NCBI GenBank assembly: GCA_041879425.1
Contig: CP090854.1
Coordinates: 2,976,001-3,040,000 of the forward strand
Direction: 5' to 3'
Length of the DNA: 64,000 nt
Source: Vibrio pomeroyi
GTDB lineage: Bacteria; Pseudomonadota; Gammaproteobacteria; Enterobacterales; Vibrionaceae
Shown here: piece by piece, positions 55,488 to 64,000 of the stretch
How the letters are laid out: each line of letters starts with the position of its first letter
How positions within the stretch are numbered: position 1 is the first letter of the stretch
Translations under genes and position numbers: made by a program
The notes under the pieces: generated by a model
What the model saw: only the letters and a program-made list of their open reading frames with translations
Databases searched by the model: none
Told to the model about the DNA's origin: nothing

Positions 55488-57887
55488 TTACCACTGAAAA
55501 AGCTTCTTTAGCCACTGTTTTGGTTGACTTTCACAGCCCTTTTTAATATTCCCGCTTTCATCCCAAACTGGCAATTTTACGGTACCATCACAGTCAAACT
55601 CTAAAGCCCCTTCGGGAGTTCGAGTAAAGCTGGCGGTCGCAATCCCTGTCGGCCAAGGCAGCAATAACTGTTCTGGTGTTCTTTGCTTCAGGTAATCAGC
55701 ATAGACACGCAGCGCACCGCTAGAACCTGTGAGTTTAGTCGGTTTATTGTCATCACGCCCGAGCCAAATCGTCGTCACCTCACGACCGTCAACTCCAACA
55801 AACCAACTGTCTCGGCTGTCGTTACTGGTGCCTGTTTTACCGGCTAAACCAGCCCATGCAAACTGACCTTGTAGGAAGCGCCCCGTGCCTTCCGACACAC
55901 CACGCTTCATCGCGTAGGTGGTTAGCCAAGCCGCTTGCTGGTCAACGCTCTGTGATACACGAGGAATCGACTGATACAGAACCTCACCATCATTATCAAC
56001 CACCGAACGAAGCGCAGACAAAGGTGCGATACGGCCAGAGTTGGTGATGGTTTGGTACATCTGTGCCACCTGGAACGGAGTCAGTGAGAACGAACCCAAA
56101 AACATCGATGGCACTGGACGAATTTCATTCTTATCGACGCCCAGTTTTCCAATCGTATCGGAGACGCTATCAATGCCTAACTGCATACCTAAGCGAACCG
56201 TAGGTACGTTATAAGACTTAGAAAGCGCCACATACAAGGGCACATCTCCACGGAACTTACGATCGAAGTTTCTTGGGCTCCACACACTTCCTTTGCTGCC
56301 TTTCAAGCTTAATGGCGTATCCATCAATGTTGTCGCAAGTGTGTACTTATCAGGTTGTTCCAATGCGGTTAAGTAGATTGCAGGCTTAACTAAAGAACCA
56401 ATAGGACGACTCGCGTTCAAGGCACGGTTAAAGCCATCGTAGCCAGTACGCTTACCACCAACCATAGCTCGAATTTCACCGGTATTTCTATCTACGGCAA
56501 TAGCTGCTGCTTCCAGTTTGTTACCTGCGGTTTTCGATAAATCAGGCACCTTGCGTGCAATCGACTTCTCTAACTTGTCTTGGGAAACCGGATCCAGAGA
56601 GGTGAAGACTCGAATCCCTTTTTTCGCTTCAAATCGATCACCGACATACTTCTTAAGCTCAATATTGACTTGTTGGAAGTAAGCTGGCTGACGGCTAGCA
56701 ATACGTGGATTGTCTTGAATATCCAAATCACGACTCGCCGCTTCTTCGTATTGTCGCGGAGTTAATATGTCTTGCTGCATCAATAAGCGAAGAACCAAAT
56801 CGCGTCGAGTCTTAGCCCGCTCAGGATAACGAACCGGATTGTAATACGAAGGTCCTTTCACCATACCCACCAACAATGCTAGTTGATCAATGCGGAGCTC
56901 TTGAATGGGCTGACCGAAGTACAAGCGAGACGCTAAACCGAAGCCATGGATCGCTTGCCCACCATTTTGCCCTAGGTAAACCTCATTTAAGTAAGCCTCT
57001 AGGATACGGTCTTTGCTGTAACGATGATCCAAGATAAGCGCAATGTAGGCCTCACGAACCTTACGCCACAATGTGCGTTCACTAGAGAGGAACAAGTTCT
57101 TCGCCAACTGTTGAGTCAGCGTACTACCACCTTGTACCGTACGTCCGGCTTTAACGTTTACCACCATCGCACGAGCGATCGCCAATGGCGAAACCCCATC
57201 GTGTTGGTAGAAGTTTCGGTCTTCGGTCGCCAGTAGCGCATCAACCATCACTTCTGGGAACTGGTTACGTTTTAAGAACAGTCGTTGCTCATCGTTGCTT
57301 TTCTCAAGCATACCCAGCATTTTCGGTTCAACACGCAGATAGCCCATGTCGCCTTTCTTCTCTAACGACTGGATTCGGGTTAATTCATTGCCATTGAAGT
57401 GCAACATCACGTGACGGTCGGCTTCCGGCCCATCGACAAACTCGAACGGACGACGAATCATCTCAATCTTGGTTGAAGAAGAAGAGTACTCACCCGGGTG
57501 ACGAGGAGAATTCACCTTACGGTAATTAAGCACATCTAGCTCATTCTTAACCTGTGTCAAACTCACCGCAGTACCCGGAGACAGGTCCAACACGCGAGCA
57601 TAAACAACGGTAGGCAAATCAAACAATTGACCTTCAAAGCGCTGCTTGACCACCGAATCTAGGTAGATACCGACGAACAACAATAGCGCAGCCAAGGCTA
57701 AGCCCGCTTTCCACGCGATGCCCCAAAGGAGCTTCAACCAGCCTCGGTTGCCCGTTTTTTTGGCTCTTGGTTTGGTCTTCTTCGCGGCAGCTCTCGGTTT
57801 TCGAGGCTTGGCTTTGGTCGCTGGTGACTTCTTTGCTGGCGCTTTTTTAGGTGGTGCCTTTTTTGGCGTTAACATTTTGGTCATCAT
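55488..57887 (-). CDS. mrcB: Bifunctional penicillin-binding protein 1B
   Basis: PBP1b polymerises lipid II and crosslinks peptidoglycan. The 799 residues consist of a Lys/Pro/Ala-rich cytoplasmic tail (1-48), TM (about 51-75), the UB2H domain (about 85-195), GT51 glycosyltransferase with catalytic Glu222 (ATEDRNFYQHDG) and GGSTLTQQLAKNLFL, and the transpeptidase domain with SxxK Ser498-Lys501, SYN 558-560 and KTG 684-686. All catalytic residues are present. The ATG at 57887 overlaps the hrpB stop (ATGA), so translation is coupled. An ATG one codon later is also possible. Confidence 0.95.
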   Translation of the reverse strand: MMTKMLTPKKAPPKKAPAKKSPATKAKPRKPRAAAKKTKPRAKKTGNRGWLKLLWGIAWKAGLALAALLLFVGIYLDSVVKQRFEGQLFDLPTVVYARVLDLSPGTAVSLTQVKNELDVLNYRKVNSPRHPGEYSSSSTKIEMIRRPFEFVDGPEADRHVMLHFNGNELTRIQSLEKKGDMGYLRVEPKMLGMLEKSNDEQRLFLKRNQFPEVMVDALLATEDRNFYQHDGVSPLAIARAMVVNVKAGRTVQGGSTLTQQLAKNLFLSSERTLWRKVREAYIALILDHRYSKDRILEAYLNEVYLGQNGGQAIHGFGLASRLYFGQPIQELRIDQLALLVGMVKGPSYYNPVRYPERAKTRRDLVLRLLMQQDILTPRQYEEAASRDLDIQDNPRIASRQPAYFQQVNIELKKYVGDRFEAKKGIRVFTSLDPVSQDKLEKSIARKVPDLSKTAGNKLEAAAIAVDRNTGEIRAMVGGKRTGYDGFNRALNASRPIGSLVKPAIYLTALEQPDKYTLATTLMDTPLSLKGSKGSVWSPRNFDRKFRGDVPLYVALSKSYNVPTVRLGMQLGIDSVSDTIGKLGVDKNEIRPVPSMFLGSFSLTPFQVAQMYQTITNSGRIAPLSALRSVVDNDGEVLYQSIPRVSQSVDQQAAWLTTYAMKRGVSEGTGRFLQGQFAWAGLAGKTGTSNDSRDSWFVGVDGREVTTIWLGRDDNKPTKLTGSSGALRVYADYLKQRTPEQLLLPWPTGIATASFTRTPEGALEFDCDGTVKLPVWDESGNIKKGCESQPKQWLKKLFQW

Positions 57888-60349
57888 CGGTTCAACTGTC
57901 GTTTGGTTTTAGTGGTTGCTACATGGTTAGCAGGGTCATCGGGCCAAGGATGTTTTGGGTAACGGCCTTTCATCTCTTTTTGTACTTCTTTGTACGCGCC
58001 AGCCCAAAAGCCAGCTAAATCTTGAGTGATTTGCAGTGGTCGCTGCGCTGGAGAAAGTAACTCAAGCACGACTTTTTTACGACCTTGCGCTATCAATGGT
58101 GAGTCTTGTTCACCAAAGACTTCTTGCATTCGCACCGAGATCACAGGCTCCGATTGATATTGGTATCGAATCGCTTTTTTACTGCCTGTAGGCATCACGT
58201 AATGCGTCGGTAACCATTGGTCGATTTCTTGATTCAACGGCCAACTAAGGTACGCCGACAGTGCTTGTTCAATGGAAACATTCGACAACCCTTTTGCTGA
58301 CTTAATGCCATTCAAATACGGCGATAACCAAGTATCTAGATGTTCCATTAAGCTAGCATTATCCATCGCAGGCCAATCATGCTCTGGCATCCAAAGCTGG
58401 GCGCAACGTACGCGTTCAACTAGCTGCTTCGCAGCAGGCGTCCAATGTAAATGGTCAAGCCCACATCGAGCGATATAATTGAGTAGCGCTTGGCTCGCCT
58501 GATTCGCACTCGGCTCTGGTAACGCTTTGGTGCTGATAATCAGTTTGCCTAAAGAGACTCGCTGCTCGACAACTAAGCGTCCACGTTTTTCATCCCAATC
58601 CGCATAATCTGAACAGGCAAAGAGTTTTGGAAACGCTTCTTCTAACTGCGCAATATCGACAGCAGTTGCCAAGAAAATCTGACTGGCTCGCCCTGTGCTG
58701 CGCATCAAATCAATCACCACGATGTAATCGTTATTCGCCAATGGATCATCATCACGCACCTCAGCGCCGTGACCATTCGTAAGAAGGAAAGCACTACTGG
58801 TTGCACTTCTCGCTTGAGCTATTCGGTCAGGGAATGCAAAACAAAGCACTAATGGTAACAATGATTCGTCAAGTTGTGACAAATCTACGTGATGATTGAG
58901 TTTGCTGGCGAGACTTTTCGCTCGCTGCATCACCACGCTGTTTTTCGAATGCTTTCTTTGCTTAAGTCGGTGCAACGAATGCTGAATATCGGTGACGTTG
59001 CGTTCAGGCTCTTCAAGTAAAGCAGCGGCGACAATCGCAGCATTCAGCAATGATGGGCTGTTCTGTTGCGCTTTTATCAGCATGCTGGCGATACGTGGCT
59101 CAAGACCTAATCGTTGAGCCTGTTTACCTAGCGCCGTAAATTGGCCATTGTTGTCTAATAGCTCAAGGCTTTGCAGCAGTTGCTTGGCTTGCTCAACTGA
59201 AGCTTGTGGCGGAATATCTAGCCATTGCAACTCGTCTGCATTTGCAGCGCCCCATTGCGTCAACTCAGCCACCAATGAAGAGAGATCCGAATGTAGAATT
59301 TCAGGCTCCGGTACAGCGGGTTGCTGCATTAACTGCGTTTCGCTGTACAAGCGAACACACAGGCCTTCCTCAATTCTCCCTGCACGGCCTGCACGCTGTT
59401 CAGCGGAAGACTGCGAGATTTTCACTTGCTCAAGCTTGGTGATGCCGGTTTTCAAATCAAACTTGGCGACTCGTTCAAGACCTGAGTCCACCACTAAGCG
59501 AATGCCCTCAATGGTCAAAGAGGTTTCAGCAATATTGGTGGCCAACACCACTTTTCGAGGCCCTGTCTCAGACAGTGCTATCGCCTTCTGCTGTTGAGAA
59601 AAACTGAGTTGACCATACAAAGGGCACACATCGATATCGCTAGAGAGTTGTTCTAATTGCGACTCCACCTGCTTAATCGCAGACACTCCAGGCAAGAATG
59701 CTAACAACGAACCGGATTCCTTCTCCATCAAAGAGCGAATTACATTCGCCATTTTTGGGGCTAAATATTCATTGGTATTCAGAGGTTGATAGCGGAAGTC
59801 GACCGGGAAAGTACGACCCTGAGATTCAACATATTTGGCATTCGGCAATAAAGACTGCAGCGCTTGTTGATCTAAAGTTGCCGACATCACAACCACTTTC
59901 AGATCATCACGTAGCGCATCTTGGATCTCTAGGCTAAAAGCCAAAGCGGTATCGGCATGAATACTTCGTTCGTGAAACTCATCGAAGATCACCATGTCCA
60001 CCCCAGTCAATTCAGGGTCGGTTTGGATCATTCTTGTCATGATCCCTTCGGTAACGATCTCCAAGCGCGTTGTGCTGCTGGTTTTAGATTCACCACGAAC
60101 TCTAAAACCTATGCTCTCCCCGACCTTCTCTCCCAATTGGCTCGCCAAGTAAGTCGCAATATTTCTTGCCGCCAAACGCCTAGGTTCAAGCATGATAATT
60201 TTGCCTTGAACGGCATTAGTCTTAACCAGTTGTAAAGGGAAGAATGTTGACTTACCTGCACCGGGAGCGGCCTTAAGAATAAGTTGAGTGTGTGTTTCTA
60301 CGCCAGCGAGCAGATCTGGCATCACAGCTTCTATGGGCAGTTGTGGCAA
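57884..60349 (-). CDS. hrpB: ATP-dependent RNA helicase HrpB
   Basis: A DEAH-family helicase of 821 residues; its role in bacteria is not well known. Motifs: Walker A APGAGKST, motif II DEFH in VIFDEFHERS, motif III MSATL, motif VI QRAGRAGR, then the HrpB C-terminal domains. I set the start at the TTG at 60349: it has AAGG 8 nt upstream and lines up with Met1 of E. coli HrpB (LPxxLPxxAV.P.LL). The ATG at 60382 would overlap a -10-like TACAAT and has no ribosome-binding site. The stop overlaps the mrcB start. Confidence 0.92.
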   Translation of the reverse strand: MPQLPIEAVMPDLLAGVETHTQLILKAAPGAGKSTFFPLQLVKTNAVQGKIIMLEPRRLAARNIATYLASQLGEKVGESIGFRVRGESKTSSTTRLEIVTEGIMTRMIQTDPELTGVDMVIFDEFHERSIHADTALAFSLEIQDALRDDLKVVVMSATLDQQALQSLLPNAKYVESQGRTFPVDFRYQPLNTNEYLAPKMANVIRSLMEKESGSLLAFLPGVSAIKQVESQLEQLSSDIDVCPLYGQLSFSQQQKAIALSETGPRKVVLATNIAETSLTIEGIRLVVDSGLERVAKFDLKTGITKLEQVKISQSSAEQRAGRAGRIEEGLCVRLYSETQLMQQPAVPEPEILHSDLSSLVAELTQWGAANADELQWLDIPPQASVEQAKQLLQSLELLDNNGQFTALGKQAQRLGLEPRIASMLIKAQQNSPSLLNAAIVAAALLEEPERNVTDIQHSLHRLKQRKHSKNSVVMQRAKSLASKLNHHVDLSQLDESLLPLVLCFAFPDRIAQARSATSSAFLLTNGHGAEVRDDDPLANNDYIVVIDLMRSTGRASQIFLATAVDIAQLEEAFPKLFACSDYADWDEKRGRLVVEQRVSLGKLIISTKALPEPSANQASQALLNYIARCGLDHLHWTPAAKQLVERVRCAQLWMPEHDWPAMDNASLMEHLDTWLSPYLNGIKSAKGLSNVSIEQALSAYLSWPLNQEIDQWLPTHYVMPTGSKKAIRYQYQSEPVISVRMQEVFGEQDSPLIAQGRKKVVLELLSPAQRPLQITQDLAGFWAGAYKEVQKEMKGRYPKHPWPDDPANHVATTKTKRQLNR

Positions 60350-60381
60350 TGGGAGAACCTTGTGGTGTAATGTTGGCAACA

Positions 60382-60410
60382 TTGTACATAAAAACCTACT
60401 CGTCTAAATA
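60382..60410 (+). promoter_or_regulatory. sfsA promoter giving a probable leaderless mRNA
   Basis: TTGTAC (60382-60387), 17-nt spacer, TAAATA (60405-60410). Transcription would start at about 60416-60418, that is, at the sfsA ATG (60417). Confidence 0.55.
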
Positions 60411-60416
60411 AGTAAT

Positions 60417-61160
60417 ATGCACTTCAATCCACCATTAGAGTCAGCGACTCTTATCAAACGCTATAAACGTTTCCTCACCGACATCAAACTTCCAGACGGC
60501 AGCGAGCGTACGATTCACTGTGCTAACACTGGAGCGATGACAGGATGTGCGACCCCAGGTAACACCGTTTGGTACTCAACATCTGATAATGCAAAAAGAA
60601 AGTACCCAAACAGCTGGGAGATCTCAGAAACAGACAAAGGTCACCGTATTTGTGTAAATACTGCGCGAGCAAACCAGCTAGCGGTGGAAGCAATTGAAAA
60701 TGGGACTATAGTTGAACTCTTAGGTTATAACGCGTTACGAACCGAAGTGAAGTATGGTAGCGAGAATAGTCGAATTGACATTCTGCTTGAAGATAACGAA
60801 AAGCCACCTTGTTACATCGAAGTAAAAAGCGTCACTTTGCTCGACGAGCAACAAGTGTCAACTAAGCAAGAGGCCTCTACCGAAGGACAAGGTTTTTTCC
60901 CTGATGCGGTCACCACCAGAGGCCAAAAACATCTGCGTGAACTCACAGAAATGGTCGAATCTGGAAATAGAGCCGTACTTTTATTCACTGTTTTGCATTC
61001 AGGTATTGAAAAAGTGTCTGCGGCACACCATATAGACGCCAAATATTCGTTATTACTAAAACAAGCACAAGACGCTGGAGTTGAAGTGCTTTGCTATAAA
61101 GCAGAGCTCAGCAGTACTCAAATACAACTAAAACAATCTGTTGAATTTATCAATAACTGA
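60417..61160 (+). CDS. sfsA: Sugar fermentation stimulation protein SfsA
   Basis: SfsA (247 residues) is a DNA-binding protein first linked to maltose metabolism in E. coli; its fold combines an OB-like N-terminal part and a PD-(D/E)XK nuclease-like domain. The match to E. coli is strong: [67 protein letters not shown] 10-12-residue insertion ([12 protein letters not shown]) lies between [10 protein letters not shown] and GFFPDAV. There is no ribosome-binding site, and the promoter position suggests a leaderless mRNA. Upstream of dksA, as in E. coli. Confidence 0.94.
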   Translation: MHFNPPLESATLIKRYKRFLTDIKLPDGSERTIHCANTGAMTGCATPGNTVWYSTSDNAKRKYPNSWEISETDKGHRICVNTARANQLAVEAIENGTIVELLGYNALRTEVKYGSENSRIDILLEDNEKPPCYIEVKSVTLLDEQQVSTKQEASTEGQGFFPDAVTTRGQKHLRELTEMVESGNRAVLLFTVLHSGIEKVSAAHHIDAKYSLLLKQAQDAGVEVLCYKAELSSTQIQLKQSVEFINN

Positions 61161-61209
61161 ACAAAGATGTTGAACAAATCACATTGATTGCAAGTTTGAA
61201 TAAGAGTAT

Positions 61210-61238
61210 TTGCCACCATTCGTTCTTTCTGCTATAGA
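61210..61238 (+). promoter_or_regulatory. dksA promoter
   Basis: TTGCCA (61210-61215), 17-nt spacer, TATAGA (61233-61238), about 50 nt before the dksA ATG. Confidence 0.7.
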
Positions 61239-61295
61239 TACCCGCCTTAAAATTAGCTGCTTTGCAGTTGACTAGGTGTAAATAGGAGATGCTGT

Positions 61296-61742
61296 ATGCC
61301 AGAATCTAAGAAAAAAGCGCTAGGCATCCTAGCCATCGCAGGTGTTGAACCGTACCAAGAAAAGCCAGGTGAAGAATACATGTCACCTGAGCAAACGGAA
61401 CATTTTACAAAAATTTTAGCAGCTTGGCGCAACCAGCTCAGGGAAGAAGTTGATCGTACTGTTCACCACATGCAGGACGAAGCAGCGAATTTCCCAGACC
61501 CAGTTGACCGTGCTTCTCAAGAAGAAGAATTCAGCCTAGAGCTACGCAACCGTGACCGTGAGCGTCGTCTAATCAAGAAAATTGAAAAGACACTAGACAA
61601 GATCGAAGAAGACGATTTCGGCTTCTGTGATTCTTGCGGTATCGAGATTGGCATTCGTCGCCTTGAAGCTCGTCCAACTGCTGACCTTTGTATTGACTGT
61701 AAAACACTTGCAGAGATCAAAGAGAAACAGATGCAAGGTTAA
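61296..61742 (+). CDS. dksA: RNA polymerase-binding transcription factor DksA
   Basis: DksA binds in the secondary channel of RNA polymerase and, with ppGpp, represses rRNA promoters and activates amino-acid genes. The 148 residues contain the coiled coil (about 33-108) with the tip Asp-Ala segment [19 protein letters not shown] nearby, and a C4 zinc finger with Cys pairs in [12 protein letters not shown] and [13 protein letters not shown] lies 7-8 nt before the ATG. It has its own promoter (61210-61238) and terminator. gluQ follows as in E. coli. Confidence 0.97.
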   Translation: MPESKKKALGILAIAGVEPYQEKPGEEYMSPEQTEHFTKILAAWRNQLREEVDRTVHHMQDEAANFPDPVDRASQEEEFSLELRNRDRERRLIKKIEKTLDKIEEDDFGFCDSCGIEIGIRRLEARPTADLCIDCKTLAEIKEKQMQG

Positions 61743-61758
61743 TTCTTGCAGATATAAA

Positions 61759-61784
61759 GAAAGGGAGCTTTGGCTCCCTTTTTT
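61759..61784 (+). terminator. dksA terminator
   Basis: AAAGGGAGC, loop TTTG, GCTCCCTTTTTT: a strong stem with a T-run, 17 nt after the dksA stop. Confidence 0.92.
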
Positions 61785-61890
61785 GTTGGTTATCTCAGCG
61801 CGTTAAAGCGCGAGTTAGAAACAATACTACGACAGTTAAACGTCTTAAGAATCGGCTACTGCGGTACCATCCAGATTAGGTTGTTCACAC

Positions 61891-62766
61891 ATGAATTATA
61901 TCGGGCGCTTTGCACCATCACCGTCAGGTCCTCTTCATTTTGGCTCACTTGTTGCTGCTCTTGGTAGCTACTTCCAAGCGAAATCTAACCAAGGAAAGTG
62001 GTTGGTTCGTATGGAAGACTTAGACCCACCAAGAGAAATGGCTGGAGCTGCAGACCTGATTCTTAAGACGCTTGAGGCTTACCATCTCTTTTGGGATGGC
62101 GAAGTCGTCTATCAAAGTCAACGTCACGACATGTATCAAGCGCAAATTGATCAATGGGTCGCTGATAAACAAGCCTATTACTGCCAATGCACTCGTAAAC
62201 AGATAAAAGCCTTAGGTGGTTTCTATAATGGTCACTGCAGACACGTAGGTTTGATTGATTCAGGTGAGCAAGCAGTACGCTTGTGCATGGATTATCCTGT
62301 CGAGTCGTTTGACGATGTTCGTCACGGTACAATCCAGATACCTAAGGCATTGGCGGAAGAAGACTTCATTATCAAACGCCGAGATGGATTGTTTGCTTAT
62401 AACTTGGCGGTTGTCCTTGATGATATCGACCAAGGGGTGACAGAAGTTGTTAGAGGCGCTGACCTAATCGAACCAACAGGTCGACAAATCAGTTTGTATA
62501 AGACACTCAAGCAAAAAACCGTCAGTTACCTGCACTTACCATTGGCAACCGATGGCTTGGGGAATAAACTGTCAAAACAGAACCACGCCACAGCCATCGA
62601 TCTCGACAACCCAAAACCAACACTACTTAATGCCATGCAATTCTTAGGTTTCACTATTCCTGAGGCTATTTGTGAGGCTTCAATCGATGAGATTTTATTG
62701 TGGGGCTGCCAACAATGGAACGTCAATCAGTTACCTGATAGTTTACAAAAAGAGCACTGTAATTAG
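61891..62766 (+). CDS. gluQ: Glutamyl-Q tRNA(Asp) synthetase
   Basis: GluQ (YadB) attaches glutamate to the queuosine in the anticodon of tRNA-Asp. It resembles the catalytic half of glutamyl-tRNA synthetase without the anticodon-binding domain. The 291 residues contain the HIGH-type motif in FAPSPSGPLHFGSLVAAL (7-24), a zinc site with Cys-x-Cys (YYCQCTRKQI) and a later Tyr/Cys (GFYNGHC), and a KMSKS-like loop KLSKQN. The gene lies between dksA and pcnB, as in E. coli. The ribosome-binding site is weak. Confidence 0.95.
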   Translation: MNYIGRFAPSPSGPLHFGSLVAALGSYFQAKSNQGKWLVRMEDLDPPREMAGAADLILKTLEAYHLFWDGEVVYQSQRHDMYQAQIDQWVADKQAYYCQCTRKQIKALGGFYNGHCRHVGLIDSGEQAVRLCMDYPVESFDDVRHGTIQIPKALAEEDFIIKRRDGLFAYNLAVVLDDIDQGVTEVVRGADLIEPTGRQISLYKTLKQKTVSYLHLPLATDGLGNKLSKQNHATAIDLDNPKPTLLNAMQFLGFTIPEAICEASIDEILLWGCQQWNVNQLPDSLQKEHCN

Positions 62767-62949
62767 CTCGAAATTCACGGCAAATAGCAAAAACGACACA
62801 TAAAAATGCCATAACCTACCACAGTGGTTAAGCAGACGATGTTCTCAAATGGCTCGCGCTAAGCTATTATTAGCCGCAATTAAACTCTGCACTACCACTT
62901 TGGACTAAGAGAAAAACAAAGTTGGCGATACCTACTTTGTTCTAAACTA

Positions 62950-64000
62950 ATGAATACAAACGACAATACCCCAAGCGAACAACGCGGATTCCACGAATTA
63001 GCTCTGAATATTTATACTCGTCAAGAGCACAATATTTCACGCAAGCAGATCAGCGACAACGCACTAAAAGTGTTATATCGCCTGAATGGTGCGGGTTTTG
63101 ACGCGTTTTTAGTCGGTGGTGGTGTACGCGATATCCTATTAGGCTCTCAGCCAAAAGATTTTGATATTGCGACCAACGCAACGCCAGAGCAAATCAAGAA
63201 CCTTTTCAGAAACTGTCGCCTAATCGGTCGCCGTTTCCGCTTGGCGCACATCATGTTTGGTCGTGACATCATCGAAGTAGCCACTTTCCGTGGTCACCAT
63301 CAAGAGCCATCGAAAAACGTGTCTGCACAATCTAAAGAAGGCATGCTGCTACGCGATAACGTATACGGCAGTGTTGATGAAGATGCAGAGCGCCGCGATT
63401 TCACAATCAACGCGATGTACTACAACATTGCAGACTACAGCATCCACGATTACGCAGGTGGTGTAGAAGATTTAGAAGACAAACTGATCCGTCTAATCGG
63501 CGATCCAGAAACACGCTACCGCGAAGACCCAGTACGTATGCTACGTGCAATGCGCTTCGCCGCTAAACTGGACTTCGATATTGAAGAAGACACAGCCGAT
63601 CCAATTGAAGAACTGGCGCACCTTCTAAAAGATATCCCAGCGGCACGTCTTTACGAAGAATCTCTTAAATTGCTTCAATCAGGCCATGGTTTAGAAACCT
63701 ACCACCTGATGCGCGAATACAACCTGTTCCAACAGATGTTCCCAGCAATCGCTGAGTTCTTCACTGAAGATTACGACTCTCATACAGAACAGATGCTTGA
63801 CTTGGTACTCGACTCGACTGACCTTCGCATCGAAGATGGTAAACGCGTAAACCCTGCGTTTATGTTTGCTGCGATTCTTTGGTACCCAATGAACAAGTTG
63901 GCAGACAAGCTAGTCGCAGAGCAAGGCATGGCGCACTACGATGCGATCATGGAAGCAAGCAACATCATCCTTGACCAGCAAGTTAAATCTATTGCAATCC
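62950..64000 (+). CDS. pcnB: Poly(A) polymerase I PcnB (3' end outside window)
   Basis: PcnB adds poly(A) tails to mRNA 3' ends and so promotes decay. The first 350 codons are present; the gene runs off the right edge. The nucleotidyltransferase site is FLVGGGVRDILLGSQPKDFDIATNATP, with the catalytic aspartates in KDFDIATN; RRFRLAHIMFGRDIIEVATFRG and RRDFTINAMYYN are also diagnostic. The ATG at 62950 opens a frame that joins the family pattern NISRKQISDNALKVLYRLN. It is preceded by weak sequence and lacks the longer basic N-terminus of E. coli PcnB; no in-frame ATG or GTG exists upstream before a stop. Confidence 0.94.
   Translation, partial: MNTNDNTPSEQRGFHELALNIYTRQEHNISRKQISDNALKVLYRLNGAGFDAFLVGGGVRDILLGSQPKDFDIATNATPEQIKNLFRNCRLIGRRFRLAHIMFGRDIIEVATFRGHHQEPSKNVSAQSKEGMLLRDNVYGSVDEDAERRDFTINAMYYNIADYSIHDYAGGVEDLEDKLIRLIGDPETRYREDPVRMLRAMRFAAKLDFDIEEDTADPIEELAHLLKDIPAARLYEESLKLLQSGHGLETYHLMREYNLFQQMFPAIAEFFTEDYDSHTEQMLDLVLDSTDLRIEDGKRVNPAFMFAAILWYPMNKLADKLVAEQGMAHYDAIMEASNIILDQQVKSIAI

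Overview
The window reads as one uninterrupted stretch of a Vibrio main chromosome. The evidence is the gene content and order (greA-ompU-dacB, tyrS, an M23 endopeptidase, a VexEF-type pump, erpA, hemL, rsmC, chiS and the chitobiose operon, fbpABC, glnK-amtB, acnB, mrcB, hrpB, sfsA, dksA, gluQ, pcnB), which matches what I recall of the V. cholerae region around VC0594-VC0642, and even codon use throughout. I see no insertion sequence, prophage, integron, CRISPR array or rRNA operon. The species cannot be fixed from this; a marine Vibrio is likely.

Layout. (1) 1-8.4 kb, mostly minus strand: nusA (cut by the window edge), rimP, initiator tRNA-Met, tRNA-Leu(GAG), secG, glmM, folP, ftsH, rlmE; yhbY lies opposite, and greA follows. 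(2) 8.4-15.6 kb, cell envelope: ompU, dacB, a short MgtE-type Mg2+ channel protein behind an unusual leader, tyrS, and an M23 peptidoglycan endopeptidase. (3) 15.6-24.7 kb: an RND efflux pump with its adaptor, erpA with an IscR-like operator, hemL, an unlisted 41-residue membrane miniprotein, a PerM-family protein and rsmC. (4) 24.9-43.7 kb, the chitin-oligosaccharide module: the hybrid sensor ChiS, a 710-bp regulatory region, and a ten-gene operon. The operon encodes the binding protein CBP, a four-gene ABC importer, a GH9 exo-glucosaminidase, glucosamine kinase, a GH20 hexosaminidase, chitobiose phosphorylase and a hexosamine phosphate mutase. (GlcNAc)2 is bound in the periplasm, imported, phosphorolysed to GlcNAc-1-P plus GlcNAc, and the sugar phosphates are sent to central metabolism; GH9 and GspK add a branch for deacetylated (chitosan-type) oligomers. 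(5) 43.8-50.1 kb: the ferric-iron importer fbpABC with a Fur box, glnK-amtB with a sigma-54 promoter and an NtrC-like site, and yacL. (6) 50.2-64 kb: acnB, a patatin-like outer-membrane protein, mrcB, hrpB, sfsA, dksA, gluQ and pcnB (cut by the window edge).

The protein-coding content is largely familiar. The less-explained material is in the non-coding DNA: the mgtE leader (five 22-23-bp tandem repeats, an operator-like palindrome and a possible 14-residue leader peptide), a competing-stem leader in front of cbp, hairpins in each longer gap of the chitobiose operon, a hairpin that appears to serve both as the yacL terminator and as an NtrC enhancer for glnK, an IscR type-1-like operator at erpA, and a probable leaderless start for sfsA. 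I found no clear evidence of a wholly new multi-gene system.
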